9,953 nucleotides of DNA from Flavobacteriales bacterium (GTDB taxonomy: Bacteria > Bacteroidota > Bacteroidia > NS11-12g > UBA955), in assembly GCA_947450405.1 (NCBI GenBank), contig CANFVI010000056.1, positions 1 through 9,953 on the forward strand. Direction: 5' to 3'. The translations under genes and the position numbers were made by a program. Positions 1 to 7,181 of the stretch are shown here, in pieces. Under the pieces are notes generated by a model. It searched no databases. It worked only from the letters and a program-made list of their open reading frames with translations, and was not told the DNA's origin. Within the stretch, counting starts at the first letter, position 1; every line of letters starts with the position of its first letter.

Positions 1-4
1 AGGC

Positions 5-72
5 ATAGGGTAATTGTGATATTTTAGTATTTATTTTGCAAAACAACAACAAATAAATATATTTTACCCTAT
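5..72. repeat. Nested inverted repeats in the aspartate kinase leader
   Basis: The outer arms are ATAGGGTAA (5-13) and its exact reverse complement TTACCCTAT (64-72). The inner arms are TATTTATTT (28-36) and AAATAAATA (51-59), separated by a 14-base spacer. Both are perfect 9-bp pairs, and they sit one inside the other just before the start codon at 89. They could form a two-level stem in the transcript or be paired protein sites. The inner arms are AT-only and could be chance; the outer arms, with their GGG/CCC core, are less easily explained that way. No function is assigned. Confidence 0.5.
14..38 (+). promoter_or_regulatory. Weak promoter candidate for aspartate kinase
   Basis: TTG at 14-16 is followed after 14 bases by TTATTTTG (31-38), which differs from the Bacteroidota -7 pattern TAnnTTTG at one position. 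The spacer is shorter than the usual 17-23 bases. If used, the leader would be about 45 bases and would include the right-hand arms of the nested repeats. The real promoter may instead lie before this window. Confidence 0.25.
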
Positions 73-88
73 CATTCACAAAGAAGAA

Positions 89-1354
89 ATGAAGATTTAC
101 AAATTCGGTGGTGCATCTGTGAAAGATGCAGCAGGCGTTAGAAACGTTGCAAGCATCATTGCAAAAGAAAAAAACAACGATATTTTGGTAGTTATCAGTG
201 CCATGGGCAAATCTACCAATGCCCTAGAAACCCTTGTTAACACTGCGTTTAAGAATGACAAATCCGCTTCTACAATTTTAAAAGACTTTATTTTATCTCA
301 CAACCAATTATTAAACGAACTCTTTGAAGAAAATTCATTTATTTGGACAAATGAGGTTAGAAATTTATTTTTAGAATTAGAGTGTTTGATTGACAATGAG
401 AACCTAAAAGACGATTATGACTTCTTGTACGACCAAATTGTAAGCTTTGGAGAATTGATTTCTACAAGAATTGTAAGTGCTTATTTGTTGAGTCAAAATA
501 TCCAAAACCAATGGCTCGATGCCCGTAACTTTATCATAACCGATAGCCGTTACCGCGATGCAAAAGTGCAATGGGACGAAACCGAACGCGTTGTTACCAA
601 CCGCTTAAAGCCACTTTCAGCGAAGAATTTGATTATCACCCAAGGATTCATTGGCAAAGGAGAAAAAGGAGAAACCACAACACTTGGCCGTGAAGGCAGT
701 GATTACAGTGCCGCTATATTTGGTAAACTTTTAGGCGCAGAGTCTGTAACCATATGGAAAGACGTTGCCGGTGTGATGAACGCAGACCCTAAGAAGTTTG
801 ACAATACCGTGCTCATTTCTGAATTAAGCTATAACGATGCCATTGAACTGGCATATTATGGCGCTTCAGTGATACACCCCAAAACCATTCAACCGTTAAA
901 AGCGGCAAATATTCCATTGTTTGTGAAGTCGTTTTTAAATATTGACCAACCTGGAACCAAAGTAAGTGAGTTTTCTAAACCGCTTTCGGTTCCGTGTAAA
1001 ATACACAAATCCAATCAGTTGATGTTAGAAATTAGCACCAAAGATTTCAATTTCATTGTGGAAGAACATTTGAAACAAATTTTTGAAGCGCTTAGTAACT
1101 TTAAAGTTCGTGCACACATCATGCAAAATTCGGCAATTCATTTTCGTTGCGTAGTTGACGACAAGGAAAACAAACATGTACCCTTGGTAAATTATTTAAC
1201 TGAAATGGGATTGAATGTCAATGTAATTGAAAATCTAGAACTGTTAAGTATTTACCAACCAGAAGCCATTTCAACTGAAGAAGTGAACAAATTTGGCAAA
1301 ATTATCATGCAACAAAACATGGGCAATGCCGCTCATTTTGTTGTGTCTAAATAA
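89..1354 (+). CDS. lysC: Aspartate kinase (monofunctional)
   Basis: Phosphorylates L-aspartate to 4-phospho-aspartate with ATP, the first step towards lysine/diaminopimelate, threonine and methionine; cytosolic. The 421-residue protein opens with the family's KFGG motif (residues 5-8, here KFGGAS rather than KFGGTS). It has FGELISTR at 120-127, the nucleotide/aspartate segment TLGREGSDYSA (199-209), the DVAGVMNADP stretch (225-234) and ELAYYGASVIHPKT (253-266). Residues from about 305 onward look like the C-terminal ACT-type regulatory part, so feedback inhibition by an end product is likely, but the effector cannot be read. There is no homoserine dehydrogenase fusion. Length is a little under E. 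coli LysC (449). The ATG at 89 follows an A/G-rich stretch and puts KFGG at the usual distance from the N terminus. Which isozyme role it plays (lysC, thrA-like) is not decidable, so the symbol is tentative. Confidence 0.93.
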   Translation: MKIYKFGGASVKDAAGVRNVASIIAKEKNNDILVVISAMGKSTNALETLVNTAFKNDKSASTILKDFILSHNQLLNELFEENSFIWTNEVRNLFLELECLIDNENLKDDYDFLYDQIVSFGELISTRIVSAYLLSQNIQNQWLDARNFIITDSRYRDAKVQWDETERVVTNRLKPLSAKNLIITQGFIGKGEKGETTTLGREGSDYSAAIFGKLLGAESVTIWKDVAGVMNADPKKFDNTVLISELSYNDAIELAYYGASVIHPKTIQPLKAANIPLFVKSFLNIDQPGTKVSEFSKPLSVPCKIHKSNQLMLEISTKDFNFIVEEHLKQIFEALSNFKVRAHIMQNSAIHFRCVVDDKENKHVPLVNYLTEMGLNVNVIENLELLSIYQPEAISTEEVNKFGKIIMQQNMGNAAHFVVSK

Positions 1355-1359
1355 TTCAG

Positions 1360-2877
1360 TTACTGTAGAATTAACTTCTGTCCAATACTAATTGAATTTT
1401 TATCTATATTATTCAATTTCTTCAACTTATCTACTGAAATGCTATATTTTGTTGCAATGCTGTAGAGGGTTTCACCAGGTTTTACAAAGTGAATATTGGC
1501 TACATCACGCATTGTTTTTGAGGGACTTGAATCGTTCGATGCTCCTTTTTCTCTGCGTAATTTAAGCACTTGGTCTTCAGAAATTGATTTGCCTTTTAAA
1601 TTATTCCAAGCAATGATTGAATCGGGTTTTAGATTGTATAAACGGGCAATTGAAAAAACAGTTTCATTGCGGAGTACAGTGTGATATTTTGGCTTAATGG
1701 TTTCGCGGGTATCTACAAAGTTTTCTGGAGTTTCGGCGGGTTTCATTGAAGGACTTAATACCAAAATCTGACCTTGCTTTACTTCAGCCCTTTCCAAATC
1801 ATTCCAACGGACCAAATTCAACACTGAAGTTTTATATTTTTCTGCAATTTGTTCAATGGTTTCTCCTTTTTGAACTTCATGCATATTCTCAGCGATTACT
1901 TTTTTGCGCTGATTAATTATGGCAACGGCTTCGGTTTGATTTGTTTTTAGTTTTTCAGGTGCCAATTTTGGTGGGGTTTGTCTTTTTTCCTTCAAATAAA
2001 TAACTTCACCAACAGCAGGTTCTTGTCCTGCCTCCATTTTATTTTTCTTGTAGAGTTGACGCATTTTTACAGCATATTGCTGAGAAATATCGCGCATTGA
2101 TTCTCCCTTTTTCAAAATATGCGTTTCTTCCGAACCACTACTTCGCTTTGGACGTAAATAAATAATTTCACCAGGGTTAATCATTTCGCCTTCAGTTAAA
2201 TCATTGTAGCGGTAAATTTGCCATGATCCCATGTTATGTTTCTTGGCTACATCTGAAGCACTCTCACCCTCTTTTGCCCCAACTGCTGGCACACCGTTAA
2301 TGCTCATCATGTCGGGTTGATTGGGTGACCCCTTGAAATATTCTTCCCCCAAAACCACCATACTATCGTATAACGACAATCGGTATTTCCGAATGATGTT
2401 AGACAAAATTGTTCCATAGGCAGGATTTGTGGCATAACCAGCTTCACGCAAGCCATTGGCCCAACCTTCATAATCGGTAGGACTTAATTCAAACAAGGCA
2501 GCATAACGTGAACTCCCTTTCAAGAAAAGTGAATGATCGCGGTAACTTTCAATGGCTGTTTCGTAACCTCTAAAACATTCGTCTTTTGCATCGTCATCGG
2601 CCAAGCAGAATTTGCCATTCCAATTTTTTCTACACTTTATACCAAAGTGGTTATTACATTCTCTAGACAACTTGCTATTTCCACTTGCACTCTCCAAAAC
2701 TCCTTGTCCCAAAGTAATGCTAGCGGGAACACCATGCACCCTCATTTCTTGCATGGCAGCTTGCTTGAATGAATCGATATAATCTCTTGTATTCATAGTG
2801 TTTTGGGCTGTTGCCATAGAAAACACCATAGAAAAAATAGCTATTAAAAAATTGTATAAAACGCGTCTAATCTTCAT
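1360..2877 (-). CDS. Secreted glucosaminidase with C-terminal LysM repeats
   Basis: Probable peptidoglycan hydrolase (N-acetylglucosaminidase of the FlgJ/AcmA-like family) acting in the periplasm. Of 505 residues, 1-24 form a signal peptide ending MATAQ. Residues about 30-170 are the catalytic domain, with GVLESASGNSKL (59-70) carrying the expected catalytic Glu62, NNHFGIKC (75-82), DDD near 94-96, ECFRGY (100-105), SYRDHS (111-116) and GYATNPAYG (147-155). LysM-type units for glycan binding follow at about 202-243 (degenerate), 252-298, 332-376, 397-442 and 462-505. The ATG at 2877 starts a clean signal peptide. The catalytic domain has four cysteines (74, 82, 91, 101), suggesting disulfides. 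It converges with aspartate kinase across 5 bases and is divergent from dsbD. Likely roles are cell-wall turnover or daughter-cell separation. Confidence 0.92.
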   Translation of the reverse strand: MKIRRVLYNFLIAIFSMVFSMATAQNTMNTRDYIDSFKQAAMQEMRVHGVPASITLGQGVLESASGNSKLSRECNNHFGIKCRKNWNGKFCLADDDAKDECFRGYETAIESYRDHSLFLKGSSRYAALFELSPTDYEGWANGLREAGYATNPAYGTILSNIIRKYRLSLYDSMVVLGEEYFKGSPNQPDMMSINGVPAVGAKEGESASDVAKKHNMGSWQIYRYNDLTEGEMINPGEIIYLRPKRSSGSEETHILKKGESMRDISQQYAVKMRQLYKKNKMEAGQEPAVGEVIYLKEKRQTPPKLAPEKLKTNQTEAVAIINQRKKVIAENMHEVQKGETIEQIAEKYKTSVLNLVRWNDLERAEVKQGQILVLSPSMKPAETPENFVDTRETIKPKYHTVLRNETVFSIARLYNLKPDSIIAWNNLKGKSISEDQVLKLRREKGASNDSSPSKTMRDVANIHFVKPGETLYSIATKYSISVDKLKKLNNIDKNSISIGQKLILQ

Positions 2878-2896
2878 TGATAATATGAATTCAAAT

Positions 2897-2904
2897 CAAA
2901 CCTA
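2897..2904 (-). promoter_or_regulatory. Candidate -7 element of the glucosaminidase gene
   Basis: Read on the minus strand this is TAGGTTTG, an exact fit to the Bacteroidota -7 pattern TAnnTTTG, 19 bases before the start codon at 2877. I see no TTG at the expected -33 distance, so the call rests on one half of the promoter. Confidence 0.4.
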
Positions 2905-2992
2905 ACAAAAGCAATCTTTTTGGCTAAAATTACTTTTAAACAATCTCTGAGTAAATTAGACAAATGGCACAAAAAAATCCATTCAATTCGTG

Positions 2993-3000
2993 TATTTTTG
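2993..3000 (+). promoter_or_regulatory. Candidate -7 element of dsbD-gmhA
   Basis: TATTTTTG fits TAnnTTTG exactly and ends 8 bases before the ATG at 3009. Transcription would start a few bases before that ATG, which rules against the in-frame upstream ATG at 2964 as the translation start. No clear -33 TTG is seen at the right distance. Confidence 0.45.
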
Positions 3001-3008
3001 TATTTCCT

Positions 3009-5123
3009 ATGTTTAGAAAATTCATTTTCACGGCAGTATTAAGCATTCTCACGTTTACAAACGCTTTTGCAGGCGGTTTCCCTAAACCAAAATTTGTTGC
3101 TTCTTTTAGCAAAACAAATGCGAAGGCTGGAGATATCATTGAAATTGTTATCAAATTTGATGTACCTAAAGGATTTCACGTTTTCTCTGAAAAAAGTGAT
3201 TGCCCTGAAGATGACGGTCCACAGCGCGCTATGATCGATTTTAAATCGAACACTTCTTATCAACTTATAGGTAAATTCAGAGGTGTTGGTGATCATATGG
3301 TAAAAGAAGACGAAGTTTGGCATTGCTCATCTGGGGAATTCATTGACAAAGGAGAATTCCGCCAAAAAATCAAAGTACTTTCTACCATTTCTGAAATTGA
3401 AATGACCATCAATGGTCAAATTTGCAATGAATCTGGTTGCGACAACATCCGCGACGTAGTGGTAAAAACACCTGCATTAACTGTTCAAGGCAAAATTGAA
3501 GCAGCAGCGCCTGAAATTGTTGCAACTGAAACTACACCTACTACCGAGACAATAGACTCTACCCCAGTTGTTGCCTCTGAACAAATTGAAACAGCCGGAA
3601 CAGCACATTATAAAAAAGAAAATGGACATGGTGTTTGCCAAACCAAAACATTCAATGGGGTGCAAAGCGCAGAAACCAAAGAAAGCTCTTGGGGATTATT
3701 CATTTTGGCATTAATTAGCGGTTTTGCTGCATTGTTAACACCTTGCGTGTTTCCAATGATTCCAATGACCGTGTCATTCTTTATTAAAAATAAAAATAGA
3801 AAAATAGCATTGAGAGATTCTTTCCTTTTTGCCGCTTCTATTATCGCGTTTTATACCATTATAGGCACCATTGTGGCCTACACTTTCGGTGCAAGTGCCG
3901 CTAATTGGATTAGCACACATTGGATACCAAATATTTTCTTTACCGTTATTTTTATGATTTTTGCAGCGAGTTTCTTCGGTGCATTTGAAATTGTATTGCC
4001 GAGTTCTATTGTAAACAGCGTAGACAAACAGGCCGATAGGGGTGGAATTACTGGCCCAATTTTCATGGCTATTACCATCGCTTTGGTTTCTTTCTCTTGC
4101 ACAGGACCTATTGTTGGAACTGTCATGGTTGAAGCCGTTCAAGGTGGCGCACTAAGACCAATCATTGGAATGTTCGGATTCTCATTGGCATTTGCCTTGC
4201 CATTTGGATTGCTTGCATTGTTCCCTTCTTGGTTAAACAACTTACCTAAATCTGGTGGCTGGTTAAATAGTGTAAAAGTGGTATTGGGATTCATTGAATT
4301 GGCTTTTGCCTTGAAATTCTTAAGCATTCCTGATCAAACTTACCACTGGGGAATTTTAGATAGAGAAATTTATTTGGCCATTTGGATTGTAATTTTCACA
4401 TTACTTGGATTATATCTTTTAGGGAAAATAAGATTTGCCCATGACGATGCTGTTGAAAAGTTAAATATTTTAAGATTATCATTGGCAGTGGTTGTTTTTT
4501 CATTTGTCATGTACATGATTCCTGGAATGTGGGGAGCTCCTTTGAAAGGATTGGCCGGTTACTTACCTCCAATGTCATCGCAAGACTTTAAATCGGGAGG
4601 GAATTCGCATTCTAGTGAAAATACCATTTGTGGAACTGCTAAATATTCAGATGGAAGTTTAAATATCCCTCATGATATTCAAGGATATTTCGATTATGAA
4701 GAGGCCCTAGCATGTGCAAAATCGCAAAACAAGCCCCTTTTTATCGACTTTACTGGTCACGGCTGCGTAAACTGTCGCAAAATGGAAGAAAAGGCTTGGT
4801 CGCATCCAGAAGCGTTAAAATTGCTGAAAGAAAAATATGTGGTTGTTGCCCTTTATGTAGATGATAAGAAAATCAAACTTCCGAAAAACGAATGGTTTAT
4901 TGGAAATGCATCTGGAAAGCAAATCACCATGTTGGGTGAAAAAAATGCCGAAATTGAAGAATGTTATTTTGGTAAAACTACCCAACCGCTATACTGCATT
5001 TTGGATGGAAATGAGAACTTATTGCAACCTGCTTATGGTGCTGAATTTTTCAATTTCAAAAGTGAACCCTTCATTCAATTCTTGAAAGACGGTGTTGCAA
5101 GCTTTAATAAAATTAAAAAATAA
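3009..5123 (+). CDS. dsbD: Thiol:disulfide interchange protein DsbD
   Basis: Inner-membrane protein that carries electrons from cytosolic thioredoxin to periplasmic thiol proteins (disulfide isomerases, cytochrome c maturation). The 704-residue protein has the full three-part plan. A signal peptide (1-21, ending NAFAG) leads into an N-terminal periplasmic domain with the Cys pair C139/C144 (CNESGC). A Thr/Glu-rich linker (about 165-225) follows. The multi-helix membrane domain (about 228-515) has the conserved cysteines C246 in LLTPCVFP and C364 in SFSCTGP. The C-terminal thioredoxin-like domain has C586-V-N-C589 in FIDFTGHGCVNCRKME. An in-frame ATG at 2964 would add 15 residues before the signal peptide; 3009 is chosen because it begins a proper signal sequence and lies after the likely promoter. 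The stop overlaps gmhA by one base, so the two are co-transcribed. Confidence 0.94.
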   Translation: MFRKFIFTAVLSILTFTNAFAGGFPKPKFVASFSKTNAKAGDIIEIVIKFDVPKGFHVFSEKSDCPEDDGPQRAMIDFKSNTSYQLIGKFRGVGDHMVKEDEVWHCSSGEFIDKGEFRQKIKVLSTISEIEMTINGQICNESGCDNIRDVVVKTPALTVQGKIEAAAPEIVATETTPTTETIDSTPVVASEQIETAGTAHYKKENGHGVCQTKTFNGVQSAETKESSWGLFILALISGFAALLTPCVFPMIPMTVSFFIKNKNRKIALRDSFLFAASIIAFYTIIGTIVAYTFGASAANWISTHWIPNIFFTVIFMIFAASFFGAFEIVLPSSIVNSVDKQADRGGITGPIFMAITIALVSFSCTGPIVGTVMVEAVQGGALRPIIGMFGFSLAFALPFGLLALFPSWLNNLPKSGGWLNSVKVVLGFIELAFALKFLSIPDQTYHWGILDREIYLAIWIVIFTLLGLYLLGKIRFAHDDAVEKLNILRLSLAVVVFSFVMYMIPGMWGAPLKGLAGYLPPMSSQDFKSGGNSHSSENTICGTAKYSDGSLNIPHDIQGYFDYEEALACAKSQNKPLFIDFTGHGCVNCRKMEEKAWSHPEALKLLKEKYVVVALYVDDKKIKLPKNEWFIGNASGKQITMLGEKNAEIEECYFGKTTQPLYCILDGNENLLQPAYGAEFFNFKSEPFIQFLKDGVASFNKIKK

Positions 5124-5704
5124 TGGACGCGTCTTCAGTAAAAGCTCATTTCTTAGAAGCCCATCAAACTTTAGAAAGTTTTTTGAACAATCAAAAAAAC
5201 TTTGAACTTATTTTCAATGCTGCAAATACCATTGTAGATTCTTTTCAAAATGGCGGCAAAATTATTTCTGCTGGAAATGGTGGCAGTCATTGCGATGCCA
5301 TGCACTTTGCCGAAGAATTAACCGGACGTTACAAAAACAATAGAAAAGCCTTACCAGCCATTGCAATTAGCGACGCAAGTCATTTGTCGTGCGTTGGCAA
5401 TGATTACGGATATGAATTTGTGTTTTCAAGATATTTAGAGGCTCTTGGAAACAATGGTGATATATTTTTGGGAATAAGTACCAGTGGAAATAGTAAAAAC
5501 ATTATCAATGCTATTGAAGTTGCAAAAAGCAAAGGAATGTTTGTGATAGGGTTAACTGGAAAAGACGGTGGTAAAATAGGACCAATGTGCGACATTGAAA
5601 TTCGCGCTCCGCATTCAGAATTTGCAGATAGAGCTCAAGAAATTCACATCAAAGTTATTCATGCTTTGATTGATACCATTGAGAACCTTATGCACTTGGC
5701 ATAA
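5123..5704 (+). CDS. gmhA: Phosphoheptose isomerase GmhA
   Basis: Converts sedoheptulose 7-phosphate to D-glycero-D-manno-heptose 7-phosphate, the first step towards the ADP- or GDP-heptose used in LPS core, capsule or S-layer glycans; cytosolic and usually tetrameric. The 193-residue SIS-domain protein carries GNGGSHCDAMHFAEELTGRY (51-70), GISTSGNS (117-124) and QEIHIKVIH (172-180). From memory of E. coli GmhA (192 aa), the metal and catalytic residues H61, E65, Q172 and H180 fall at the same numbers here, and a gap-free alignment looks very close. Translation starts inside the dsbD stop (TAATG), implying translational coupling. No other heptose-pathway gene is in the window. A 7-bp hairpin spans its stop codon but has no T-run. 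Confidence 0.95.
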   Translation: MDASSVKAHFLEAHQTLESFLNNQKNFELIFNAANTIVDSFQNGGKIISAGNGGSHCDAMHFAEELTGRYKNNRKALPAIAISDASHLSCVGNDYGYEFVFSRYLEALGNNGDIFLGISTSGNSKNIINAIEVAKSKGMFVIGLTGKDGGKIGPMCDIEIRAPHSEFADRAQEIHIKVIHALIDTIENLMHLA

Positions 5705-5712
5705 GATATCAA

Positions 5713-6342
5713 TCATTCAATTTTATCGTAGGGATTTTCATGATTCCACTCTTTTTTATACCATTCAGGAACAACTGATTTTGGCAAGAATGCTACCCAA
5801 TACTTTCTACCAATAATTGCTATTAGGGCACCAGCTATGGTACCGCTAATATGTCCCTCATGAGAAACTTGCGGAAGCAAAGGCAATAATCCCCACCAAC
5901 TGCTACCATAAAACATTACGGTAATAAAAAGAATTGCATAAAGTTTTTTATTGGATTGAAGGAGAATAATGGCAATTATAAAGGACATAAAAGAATAAAC
6001 CCAAGTAGAAGCCCCAATAACGAATTGATTGGGTTTACCGAGAAAAAAGAGTATTACAGATGATAAAATGTATTGTAAGAAAAAAAACCGCATCCAAGAC
6101 TTGGGAAATAGCAATAAAAAAAGAATGGATAGGGATACAAAGGAGATGATATTTCCAGAAATATGATCTAAATTTTCATGGAACCAACAGCCCGTAAAAC
6201 TGGTGTAAAATTTAGAAAAATTGCGGGGGTGTAAAGCAAATTTCTCTGTAGAAAAAGGATTTTGATTTTGATAGACAAGAATCAAAATGAGCGTAACAAC
6301 AATTAAATAGAAAATAGACCTATTTAATTGTTTCTTTTTCAT
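5713..6342 (-). CDS. Rhomboid-family intramembrane serine protease
   Basis: A 209-residue membrane protein with about six helices (near 10-25, 58-80, 86-101, 106-128, 133-150, 162-179). Rhomboid signatures are in order: H55-x4-H60-x3-N64 in FHENLDHISGN (the same spacing as H145/H150/N154 of E. coli GlpG), the nucleophile S112 in IGAST with Y116 four residues on (GlpG S201/Y205), and the catalytic H164 in SHEGHISG of the last helix. It should therefore cleave membrane-spanning substrates within the inner membrane. The residue after Ser is Thr instead of the usual Gly (GxSG becomes GAST). The ATG overlaps the upstream acetyltransferase stop by four bases (ATGA), so this is the last gene of a three-gene operon. 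It converges with gmhA across 8 bases. The substrate is unknown. Confidence 0.87.
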   Translation of the reverse strand: MKKKQLNRSIFYLIVVTLILILVYQNQNPFSTEKFALHPRNFSKFYTSFTGCWFHENLDHISGNIISFVSLSILFLLLFPKSWMRFFFLQYILSSVILFFLGKPNQFVIGASTWVYSFMSFIIAIILLQSNKKLYAILFITVMFYGSSWWGLLPLLPQVSHEGHISGTIAGALIAIIGRKYWVAFLPKSVVPEWYKKEWNHENPYDKIE

Positions 6343-6791
6343 TTTTCGGTTAAATTAAATGTAACATTTACCCAAGTATCATCGAAGGTAACGTCAAATT
6401 TCTTGTAAAAATCAATTGCAGATTGGTTCCAATCTAGTACTTGCCAGGAAAGTCTTTCAAACTTGCGTTTTTTAGCAAATGAAATACAGTGATTGAGCAA
6501 GGCTGTACCAATACCGTTGCGGCGGTAAGTTTCTTTCACAATGAGATCTTCTAGGTAGAGCACAGGGCCCTTCCAAGTAGAATAACGGATATAACAAACG
6601 GCAGTCGCCACAATTTGCTCATCTATTTCACAAACCCAACAAAAAACGAAAGGATTATTAGCCAAACAAAACTGCGAGAGTATGTCAGCATTGGTAATCA
6701 CTTCATTTGGGGCTTTTTCATACGCAGCAAGTTCACAAATAAGGGAGTGAACCGATACGAAATCGGGCGCTTCAGCTTGACGAATTTCCAT
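6339..6791 (-). CDS. GNAT acetyltransferase, spermidine/spermine (diamine) N-acetyltransferase-like
   Basis: Cytosolic acetyl-CoA-dependent N-acetyltransferase. The 150-residue protein is a single GNAT domain: YLEDLIVKETYRRNGIGTALL (79-99) is the acetyl-CoA pyrophosphate loop (R91-N-G-I-G-T96), and WNQSAIDFYKKF (121-132) supplies Y129 as the likely general acid. The layout (ELAAYEK near 20-26, PF near 47, YLEDL, WN...FYK) resembles eukaryotic SSAT1, so a polyamine, diamine or thialysine substrate is plausible, but many bacterial members are uncharacterised. The ATG at 6791 is 4 bases after the stop of the sorting-domain gene, and its own stop overlaps the rhomboid start. It is the middle gene of a tight operon. 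Family is sure; substrate is not. Confidence 0.87.
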   Translation of the reverse strand: MEIRQAEAPDFVSVHSLICELAAYEKAPNEVITNADILSQFCLANNPFVFCWVCEIDEQIVATAVCYIRYSTWKGPVLYLEDLIVKETYRRNGIGTALLNHCISFAKKRKFERLSWQVLDWNQSAIDFYKKFDVTFDDTWVNVTFNLTEK

Positions 6792-6795
6792 TTAA

Positions 6796-7176
6796 TTAGC
6801 GAATCGCTAGTTTGAGTGTTTTGGTGTAATCACCACTTTTAACTTGAATGAAATACACACCTTTATCTAAAAGTGCATCCATTACTCCAATTTTTACTTT
6901 TCCCTCAATGTAATCAGATTTTTTAATTACATAAGAGTAGACTACTTTACCCAATACATCATTTACCAAAATAACTGAATTGGGGAAATCAACTTCTGAA
7001 AAATTAAGATTCACAAAAAAGTATGATCCGTTTACTGGGTTAGGGTTTAGACTAAACTCTGGACCAACAGTTGAAAGCACCGGATTAACTTCATCATTTA
7101 CATGAATAGAAGGGGTGCTAGCCGCGAGGGTTAACGATGTAAAGAAGAAAAAGATTGTGAGTAGTTTTCTATTCAT
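6796..7176 (-). CDS. Small secreted protein consisting mainly of a T9SS type A sorting domain
   Basis: A 126-residue protein with a signal peptide (MNRKLLTIFFFFTSLTLAAS, 1-20), about 20 linker residues, and then a C-terminal domain of about 85 residues. The domain has the hallmarks of the type IX secretion type A sorting signal: FSLNPNPVNG (41-50), the VNDVLGKVVYS core (71-81), GVYFIQVKSGD (106-116) and the basic-ended TKTLKLAIR tail. In known T9SS proteins this domain follows a large cargo and directs it across the outer membrane; here there is no room for cargo. An in-frame ATG at 7212 exists, but it would add 12 residues before the signal peptide and would start inside the terminator hairpin, so 7176 is chosen. 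It is first in an operon with the acetyltransferase 4 bases downstream. Confidence 0.8.
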   Translation of the reverse strand: MNRKLLTIFFFFTSLTLAASTPSIHVNDEVNPVLSTVGPEFSLNPNPVNGSYFFVNLNFSEVDFPNSVILVNDVLGKVVYSYVIKKSDYIEGKVKIGVMDALLDKGVYFIQVKSGDYTKTLKLAIR

Positions 7177-7181
7177 TGGTG

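Noticed and set aside
1496..1684. Plus-strand open frame inside the glucosaminidase gene (and similar frames inside dsbD and the ligase)
   Set aside because: They lie antisense or out of frame within strongly recognised genes and show no family features or promoter of their own.
2964..3008. Upstream in-frame ATG that would extend DsbD by 15 residues
   Set aside because: The extra residues precede a normal signal peptide, and the likely -7 box TATTTTTG (2993-3000) lies downstream of this ATG.
5687..5705. Hairpin CTTATGC/GCATAAG across the gmhA stop codon, possible terminator
   Set aside because: Only a 7-bp AT-rich stem with no T-run on either strand, and it overlaps coding sequence.
5713..6342. 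Rhombosortase (a rhomboid partner of C-terminal sorting tags) working on the neighbouring sorting-domain protein
   Set aside because: The neighbour has a T9SS domain, not a GlyGly-CTERM-type transmembrane tail, so there is no matching substrate signal. The general rhomboid call is sufficient.
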